Origin: [Mycobacterium] vasticus
Lineage (GTDB): Bacteria > Actinomycetota > Actinomycetes > Mycobacteriales > Mycobacteriaceae
Assembly: GCF_020181595.1 (NCBI RefSeq)
Contig: NZ_CP084028.1
Span: 574,967-638,966, forward strand
Direction: 5' to 3'
DNA: 64,000 nt
Below, in pieces: positions 51,521 through 64,000 of this stretch (positions within the stretch are counted from its first letter, which is position 1; each line of letters starts with the position of its first letter). Position numbers and translations under genes: made by a program. The notes beneath the pieces were generated by a model. It ran no database searches, had not been told where the DNA came from, and was given only the letters and a program-made list of their open reading frames with translations.

Positions 51521-53014
51521 ATGCCAGCGGTGCGCGAAGCGAACCCGTATCTGGAAGGCGTGATGGGTCCGGTGCCCGCCGAGCTCACCGCCACCGAACT
51601 GAAGGTCACCGGGCGGATCCCGGACTACCTCGACGGCCGCTACCTGCGCAACGGACCCAACCCGGTGGCCGAGGTCGATCCGGCCACCTACCACTGGTTC
51701 ACCGGCGATCCGATGGTGCACGGCGTGGCCCTCGGCGACGGACAGGCGCACTGGTATCGCAACCGCTGGATACGCACCCCGGCGGTCTGCGCCGCACTCG
51801 GCGAACCGCGCCCTGCCCGGATCGACGTGCGGGCCGGCATGCAGTCCGTCGGCCCCAACACCAATGTGCTCGGTCACGCCGGCAAGACGCTCGCGCTGGT
51901 GGAGGGCGGCGTCGCCAACTACGAGCTCACCGAGGAACTCGACACGGTGGGCACCTGCGACTTCGACGGCACCCTGTCGGGCGGCTACACCGCGCACCCG
52001 CACCGCGACCGCATCACCGGCGAACTGCACGCGGTGTCGTACTCGTTCGCGCGCGGCAACACCGTGCAGTACTCGGTGATCGACACCGCCGGGCGGGCCC
52101 GGCGCACCGTCGACATCAAGGTCACCGGGTCGCCGATGATGCACGACTTCTCACTCACCGATAAGTACGTGGTGGTCTACGACCTGCCGGTCACCTTCGA
52201 CTCCGCGCAGGTGCTGCCGGTGAGCATGCCGCGCTGGCTCAAGGCGCCGGCCCGGATGGTGCTCAGCAGCCTGGTCGGGCGGGTCCGGATGCCCAGCCCG
52301 GTCACCGCGATGGTCAACCGCGACACCAGGCCGCCGGGTGGGTTGCCGTACTCGTGGAACCCCGGCTACCCGGCGCGCATCGGGGTGATGCCCCGCGAGG
52401 GTGAAGCGCAGGTGCGCTGGTACGACGTCGAGCCCTGCTACGTCTTCCACCCGCTCAACGCCTACTCCGAGGTCTCGCCGGCCGGGCAGGAACTGCTGGT
52501 GCTCGACGTGGTGCGCTACGCGAAGGTGTTCGACGTGGACCGCCGCGGCCCCGGTGACGCCCCACCCACCCTGGACCGCTGGACCATCAACCTCGACACC
52601 GGCGCGGTCGGCACCGAGGCCCGCGACGACCGCCCGCAGGAGTTCCCCCGGATCAACGAGGAGCTGCTGGGCGCCGAGCACCGCTACGCCTACACCGTCG
52701 GGATCACCGGCGGCTTCATCGGTGACACCCAGGACGAGATGTCGACCGTGCTCTACAAGCACGACTACGCGACCGGGTCGGCGACCACGGCAGGACTGGA
52801 CCCGCAGCTGGTGCTCGGTGAGATGTCCTTCGTGCCGCGCCCCGGTGGTGTGGGCGAGGACGACGGAATCTTGATCGGAACGGGCCACCACCGCGGCGAC
52901 GACGAGGGTCAACTGATCATCCTCGACGCGGCGACCTGCGAGTCCGTTGCGACCGTGCACCTACCGCAGCGGGTGCCGATGGGTTTCCACGGCAATTGGA
53001 CACCGGCGCACTGA
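51521..53014 (+). CDS. Carotenoid cleavage oxygenase (Rv0654-like)
   Basis: A 497-residue seven-bladed beta-propeller dioxygenase. The four iron-binding histidines are all visible: His159 in 'TAHPHRD', His208 in 'MMHDFS', His310 in 'FHPLNAYSE' and His490 in 'GFHGNW'. It cleaves carotenoids or apocarotenoids with O2. The M. tuberculosis equivalent acts broadly on carotenoids as I recall. The start is ATG 51521 with SD GAGGAGCCGG. It follows the rplL terminator and precedes mkl as in M. tuberculosis. Confidence 0.93.
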   Translation: MPAVREANPYLEGVMGPVPAELTATELKVTGRIPDYLDGRYLRNGPNPVAEVDPATYHWFTGDPMVHGVALGDGQAHWYRNRWIRTPAVCAALGEPRPARIDVRAGMQSVGPNTNVLGHAGKTLALVEGGVANYELTEELDTVGTCDFDGTLSGGYTAHPHRDRITGELHAVSYSFARGNTVQYSVIDTAGRARRTVDIKVTGSPMMHDFSLTDKYVVVYDLPVTFDSAQVLPVSMPRWLKAPARMVLSSLVGRVRMPSPVTAMVNRDTRPPGGLPYSWNPGYPARIGVMPREGEAQVRWYDVEPCYVFHPLNAYSEVSPAGQELLVLDVVRYAKVFDVDRRGPGDAPPTLDRWTINLDTGAVGTEARDDRPQEFPRINEELLGAEHRYAYTVGITGGFIGDTQDEMSTVLYKHDYATGSATTAGLDPQLVLGEMSFVPRPGGVGEDDGILIGTGHHRGDDEGQLIILDAATCESVATVHLPQRVPMGFHGNWTPAH

Positions 53015-53111
53015 GGCAGACCGCCGATACGGGTCGCATCGGTGCGCTACAGTGGCCCAAGCCACACGCAGGTAGGTGGCATTACGAGACATTGCGGAAG
53101 GACCTCCACCA

Positions 53112-54158
53112 ATGGGTGTCGCCATCGAGGTAAACGGGCTGACCAAGTCCTTCGGATCCGCCCGGATCTGGGAAGACGTCACGTTGACGATCCCCGAGGG
53201 CGAGGTCAGCGTCATGCTGGGCCCGTCGGGTACCGGCAAGTCGGTGTTTCTGAAGTCGCTGATCGGCCTGCTGCGCCCGGAGCGCGGTTCGATCGTGATC
53301 GACGGGACCGACATCCTGCAGTGTTCGGCCAAGGAGCTCTACGAGATCCGCACGCTGTTCGGTGTGCTGTTCCAGGACGGCGCGCTGTTCGGCTCGATGA
53401 ACATCTACGACAACACCGCCTTCCCGCTGCGCGAGCACACCAAGAAGTCCGAGAAGGAAATCCGTGACATCGTCATGGAGAAGCTCGACCTGGTCGGTAT
53501 GCCCAACGACGGCTACAAGTTCCCCGGCGAGATCTCCGGTGGTATGCGCAAGCGCGCCGGCCTGGCCCGCGCCCTGGTGCTGGACCCGAAGATCATCCTG
53601 GTCGACGAGCCGGACTCCGGTCTGGACCCGGTCCGCACCGCCTACCTCAGCCAGCTGCTGATCGACATCAACGCCCAGATCGACGCCACCATCTTGATCG
53701 TTACGCACAACATCAACGTCGTGCGTACCGTGCCGGACAACATCGGCATGCTCTACCGCAAGAAGCTGGTCATGTTCGGCCCGCGTGAGGTGTTGCTGAC
53801 CAGCGAGGAGCCGGCCGTCAAGCAGTTCCTCAACGGCCGTCGTATCGGTCCCATCGGCATGTCCGAGGAGAAGGACCAGGCGACCGCGGCCGCCGAGCAG
53901 GCGGCCATCGACGCCGGCCACGCCGACGGCGGCGTCGACGAGGTGGAGGGCGTGCCGCCGCAGATCGTCGCCAGCCCCGGGATGCCGGAGCGCAAGGCGG
54001 TCGGGCGTCGCCAGGCCCGGGTGCGCGAGATCCTGCACACCCTGCCGGCCAACGCCCAAGCCGTCATCCGCGACGAACTGGAGGGCACCCACAAGTTCGC
54101 GGTGCACGACTTCCCCACCGACGACGCGCCCACCGCGTCTATCCCGGCGCAGAGCTGA
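53112..54158 (+). CDS. mkl: Mce transport ATPase Mkl/MceG
   Basis: A 348-residue ABC ATPase. Walker A is GPSGTGKS, the signature is 'EISGGMRKRAGLARAL', and Walker B is 'IILVDEPDSGLDP'. A C-terminal extension of about 90 residues is peculiar to mycobacterial Mkl (MceG), the shared ATPase that powers Mce lipid and cholesterol importers. The start is ATG 53112 with SD GGAAGGA. A TACAGT -10-like box sits at 53048 in the short gap after the carotenoid oxygenase gene. Confidence 0.92.
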   Translation: MGVAIEVNGLTKSFGSARIWEDVTLTIPEGEVSVMLGPSGTGKSVFLKSLIGLLRPERGSIVIDGTDILQCSAKELYEIRTLFGVLFQDGALFGSMNIYDNTAFPLREHTKKSEKEIRDIVMEKLDLVGMPNDGYKFPGEISGGMRKRAGLARALVLDPKIILVDEPDSGLDPVRTAYLSQLLIDINAQIDATILIVTHNINVVRTVPDNIGMLYRKKLVMFGPREVLLTSEEPAVKQFLNGRRIGPIGMSEEKDQATAAAEQAAIDAGHADGGVDEVEGVPPQIVASPGMPERKAVGRRQARVREILHTLPANAQAVIRDELEGTHKFAVHDFPTDDAPTASIPAQS

Positions 54159-54187
54159 TTGTTTGCCCGACTGTCCCGTGTCGGCTC

Positions 54188-54216
54188 TTGACGGACGGAC
54201 CTAAACGGTCCAATCT
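54188..54216 (+). promoter_or_regulatory. rpoB distal promoter candidate
   Basis: TTGACG and CAATCT with a 17-bp spacer. It is about 320 bp upstream of the rpoB start codon. A GGACC-TAAAC-GGTCC palindrome lies inside the spacer. Confidence 0.55.
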
Positions 54217-54285
54217 GGTCAACAACGTTCCCACGGGGCTCCGGCGGAAGCCAGCCAGCACCTAGAGGGGCCCGGGACGCCGGTG

Positions 54286-54314
54286 TTGAGGAATGCGTGA
54301 GCCTGCGCTATTGT
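54286..54314 (+). promoter_or_regulatory. rpoB proximal promoter candidate
   Basis: TTGAGG, 17 bp, TATTGT. This is a good SigA promoter, followed by a 220-bp leader with no other gene. The whole 374-bp gap (54159-54532) holds only these promoters and the leader. Confidence 0.7.
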
Positions 54315-54532
54315 TGGACGTTGCGCTGGCTTCCTCCTGCCCACCCTTACCTGCACCCGACACTGCAGTACCAGCCTTGAGTCTCGTTCAAGGTTGTGAC
54401 CTCGTGGTTTGGCTGTGCGTGAGACCGGACTAGAGCGTTCGCCAGCCGAACCAACGGTCGATATTTCGCAGCGAACGGGGTCTGGTGAGAGCCGGGACCC
54501 GCTGGCCGCATTAGGTGCTGGAAGGACGCATC

Positions 54533-58069
<3,537 letters not shown>

Positions 58070-58083
58070 TTTCTAGCTACTAA

Positions 58084-62058
<3,975 letters not shown>

Positions 62059-62070
62059 TTTTCGACGAGG

Positions 62071-62101
62071 AAGGCCCCCGAGAATGCTCGGGGGCCTTTT
62101 T
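62071..62101 (+). terminator. rpoBC intrinsic terminator
   Basis: A 12-bp perfect stem AAGGCCCCCGAG/CTCGGGGGCCTT with loop AATG and a trailing T-run. Confidence 0.95.
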
Positions 62102-62240
62102 CGTGCCGGCTGACGTCCACTTCCAGGGTGCGTCGAGTGTGCGTTTTGGGTGGGATTTCGGTGCAACGACCTCTTAAAACGCACACTGGGGCACCCGGCT
62201 CAGGTTGCGTGCCGCGCGAACGCCAGGTTGCATCGTGGGT

Positions 62241-63716
62241 ATGGGGGACGAGGTCACTCGCATCACCTACGGTCGCAACCAGCACCGGGCCTACCGGCGC
62301 AAGATTCAGCAGTGCCTCGATGCCTTCGAGACGATGCTGGCCCGCTACGGCTTCGACTGCGAAGCGCCGCTGACCGGTATGGAGATCGAGGGCAACCTGG
62401 TCGACGGCGACTACCAGCCGGTGATGGCGAATTCCGCGGTGCTCGCCGCCATCGACGATCCGGCGTACCAGCGTGAGCTGGGGGCCTACAACATCGAACT
62501 GAACCTGCCGCCGCGGCCGCTGCCCGGGCGCCAGGGCCTGCAGTTGGAGGCCGACCTGCGCGCCAGCCTCAACGTCGCCGACGCCAAGGCTCGCGGCAAC
62601 GGTGCGCGCATCGTGATGATCGGCATCCTGCCGACCCTGATGCCCGACCACCTCGCCGGGGCCTGGATGAGCGACGCGGCGCGCTATGCCGCGCTCAACG
62701 ATTCGGTGGTCGCCGCGCGCGGTGGGGACATCGCCATCGACATCGACGGCCCGGAACCGCTGAGGCTGCAGGCCGCATCGATCGCGCCGGAATCGGCGTG
62801 CACCAGCATGCAGCTGCACCTTCAGGTGTCGCCGGAAGAGTTCGCCGGCCACTGGAACGCCGCCCAGGTGCTGGCCGGCCCGCAGCTGGCGCTGGGCGCC
62901 AACTCCCCGTTCTTCTTCGGCCATCGGCTGTGGGCGGAGACCCGCGTCGAGCTGTTCTCCCAATCCACCGACACCCGCCCCGAGGAGCTCAAGAAGCAAG
63001 GGGTGCGCCCCAGGGTGTGGTTCGGGGAGCGGTGGATCGACTCGATCTTCGATCTGTTCGAGGAGAACGTGCGGTACTTCCCGCCGCTGCTTCCGGAGGT
63101 CTCCGACGAGGACCCCGCGACCGAGCTGGCGCGGGGACGCACCCCGCAGCTCCCGGAACTGCGCCTGCACAACGGCACGGTGTATCGCTGGAACCGGCCG
63201 GTCTACGACGTCGTCGACGGCAGGCCGCACCTGCGGGTGGAGAACCGGGTGCTCCCGTCCGGGCCGACCGTCGCCGACATGGTGGCCAACGCGCTGTTCT
63301 ACTACGGGCTGGTGCGCCGGCTCACGGGTGAGCAACTACCGCTGTGGACCCGGATGAGCTTTGCGGCCGCTCACGAGAACTTTCGCCGCGCGGCCCGGCA
63401 CGGGATGGGTGCACGGTTGCACTGGCCGGGCCTGGGGGAGGTGAGCGTGCCGGAGCTGACTCGGCGTGCGCTGCTGCCGCTGGCCCGCCAGGGCCTGGCG
63501 GATTGGGGCGTCGCAGCGGAGGTGGCCGAACGCTACCTGGGCATCATCGAGGGCCGGGTCGCCGCGCAGCGCAATGGCGCGACCTGGCAGGTGCTGACGG
63601 TGGCGGCGCTGCAAGAGCGGGGGCTGGGCCGGCGGGACGCGCTGGCCGAGATGCTGCGGCGATACTGCACGCACATGCACACCAACTCCCCGGTGCACAC
63701 CTGGGAACTAAGCTGA
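62241..63716 (+). CDS. GCS2-type glutamate-cysteine ligase-like protein
   Basis: A 491-residue ATP-dependent carboxylate-amine/thiol ligase. '[18 protein letters not shown]' and '[13 protein letters not shown]' give the acidic Mg-ATP site, and '[21 protein letters not shown]' is the conserved late motif. This is the GCS2 clade, not the classical GshA of enteric bacteria. Mycobacteria use mycothiol rather than glutathione, so its true substrates are uncertain; it may take part in ergothioneine-like or other gamma-glutamyl chemistry. ATG 62241 is the chosen start (GTG 62235 is possible). It stops 5 bp before the endonuclease IV gene. Confidence 0.85.
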   Translation: MGDEVTRITYGRNQHRAYRRKIQQCLDAFETMLARYGFDCEAPLTGMEIEGNLVDGDYQPVMANSAVLAAIDDPAYQRELGAYNIELNLPPRPLPGRQGLQLEADLRASLNVADAKARGNGARIVMIGILPTLMPDHLAGAWMSDAARYAALNDSVVAARGGDIAIDIDGPEPLRLQAASIAPESACTSMQLHLQVSPEEFAGHWNAAQVLAGPQLALGANSPFFFGHRLWAETRVELFSQSTDTRPEELKKQGVRPRVWFGERWIDSIFDLFEENVRYFPPLLPEVSDEDPATELARGRTPQLPELRLHNGTVYRWNRPVYDVVDGRPHLRVENRVLPSGPTVADMVANALFYYGLVRRLTGEQLPLWTRMSFAAAHENFRRAARHGMGARLHWPGLGEVSVPELTRRALLPLARQGLADWGVAAEVAERYLGIIEGRVAAQRNGATWQVLTVAALQERGLGRRDALAEMLRRYCTHMHTNSPVHTWELS

Positions 63717-63721
63717 CGGCC

Positions 63722-64000
63722 GTGTTGATCGGATCTCATGTGCGCCCGGCCGATCCGCTGGCCGCCGCGCAGGCCGAGGGCGCCGACGTGGTGCAGATCT
63801 TCCTCGGCAACCCGCAGAGCTGGAAGCCGCCCAAACCCCGCGAGGACGCCGAGCTACTGCGTCGCGCGGCGCTGCCGATCTACGTGCACGCGCCCTACCT
63901 GATCAACGTGGCCTCGCCGAACAACAAGGTGCGCATCCCGTCGCGGAACGTGCTGCAGCAGACCTGCGATGCCGCCGCCGACATCGGCGCGGCAGCGGTG
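63722..64000 (+). CDS. nfo: Endonuclease IV, 5' part (truncated by window end)
   Basis: The first 93 codons from GTG 63722. '[20 protein letters not shown]' followed by '[17 protein letters not shown]' and '[15 protein letters not shown]' matches the M. tuberculosis End (Rv0670) nearly throughout. Endonuclease IV cuts apurinic/apyrimidinic sites in base-excision repair using three zinc ions; the first zinc His lies in 'YVHAPYL'. The rest of the gene lies beyond 64000. Confidence 0.95.
   Translation, partial: MLIGSHVRPADPLAAAQAEGADVVQIFLGNPQSWKPPKPREDAELLRRAALPIYVHAPYLINVASPNNKVRIPSRNVLQQTCDAAADIGAAAV

Overview
This window is chromosomal DNA from a high-GC actinobacterium, almost certainly a non-tuberculous Mycobacterium sensu lato. 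The protein sequences and gene order from about 31.7 to 64.0 kb match the M. tuberculosis block Rv0634c-Rv0670 as I remember it: glyoxalase II-like MBL protein, tRNA-Thr/tRNA-Met, rpmG2, hadABC, tRNA-Trp, secE-nusG, rplK-rplA, mycolic acid methyltransferases, lipG/ABC1 kinase, GH38 alpha-mannosidase/ROK kinase, rplJ-rplL, carotenoid oxygenase, mkl, rpoB-rpoC and endonuclease IV. Many GTG/TTG starts, tiny intergenic gaps and ATGA-type overlaps fit this assignment. No computation was run; all assignments come from reading the sequence and from memory of the families.

Region 1 (0-12.5 kb) is accessory and partly decayed. It holds remnants of two HNH nucleases and of a small HTH-like protein (0-1.2 kb), a SEC-C protein, a pRiA4b ORF-3-like protein, and a small lower-GC operon with DUF6883 and DUF4926 proteins whose 5' flank resembles that of the SEC-C gene. 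Next come a WS/DGAT acyltransferase with an altered active-site motif, a compact DUF2182 / DUF1326 / flavin-reductase operon, a heptad-repeat coiled-coil protein, a cytochrome P450, a tiny hydrophobic protein behind a CRP-like site, and a VapBC toxin-antitoxin pair beside a decayed second PIN toxin.

Region 2 (12.5-31.7 kb) has a SnoaL/SDR pair, a zinc-ribbon SDR, peptide release factor 3, a NYN-domain protein, the overlapping recC-recB-recD operon, a phosphofructokinase with a hybrid ATP/PPi signature, a RES/Xre-type toxin-antitoxin pair, a SRPBCC protein, cyanase, a patatin-like lipase and a small-membrane-anchor protein. Several of these sit between recC and the glyoxalase II-like gene, where M. 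tuberculosis has only a couple of genes.

Region 3 (31.7-64 kb) is core. It covers translation and transcription (three tRNAs, L33, SecE, NusG, L11, L1, L10 with its RNA leader, L7/L12, RpoB and RpoC with two candidate promoters), mycolic acid biosynthesis (HadABC dehydratases and two SAM methyltransferases), a six-gene minus-strand lipid/hydrolase operon, mannosidase-ROK sugar catabolism, and Mce lipid import ATPase Mkl. Strong intrinsic terminators follow rplA, rplL and rpoC. The RpoB rifampicin pocket is wild type. The window ends inside endonuclease IV.
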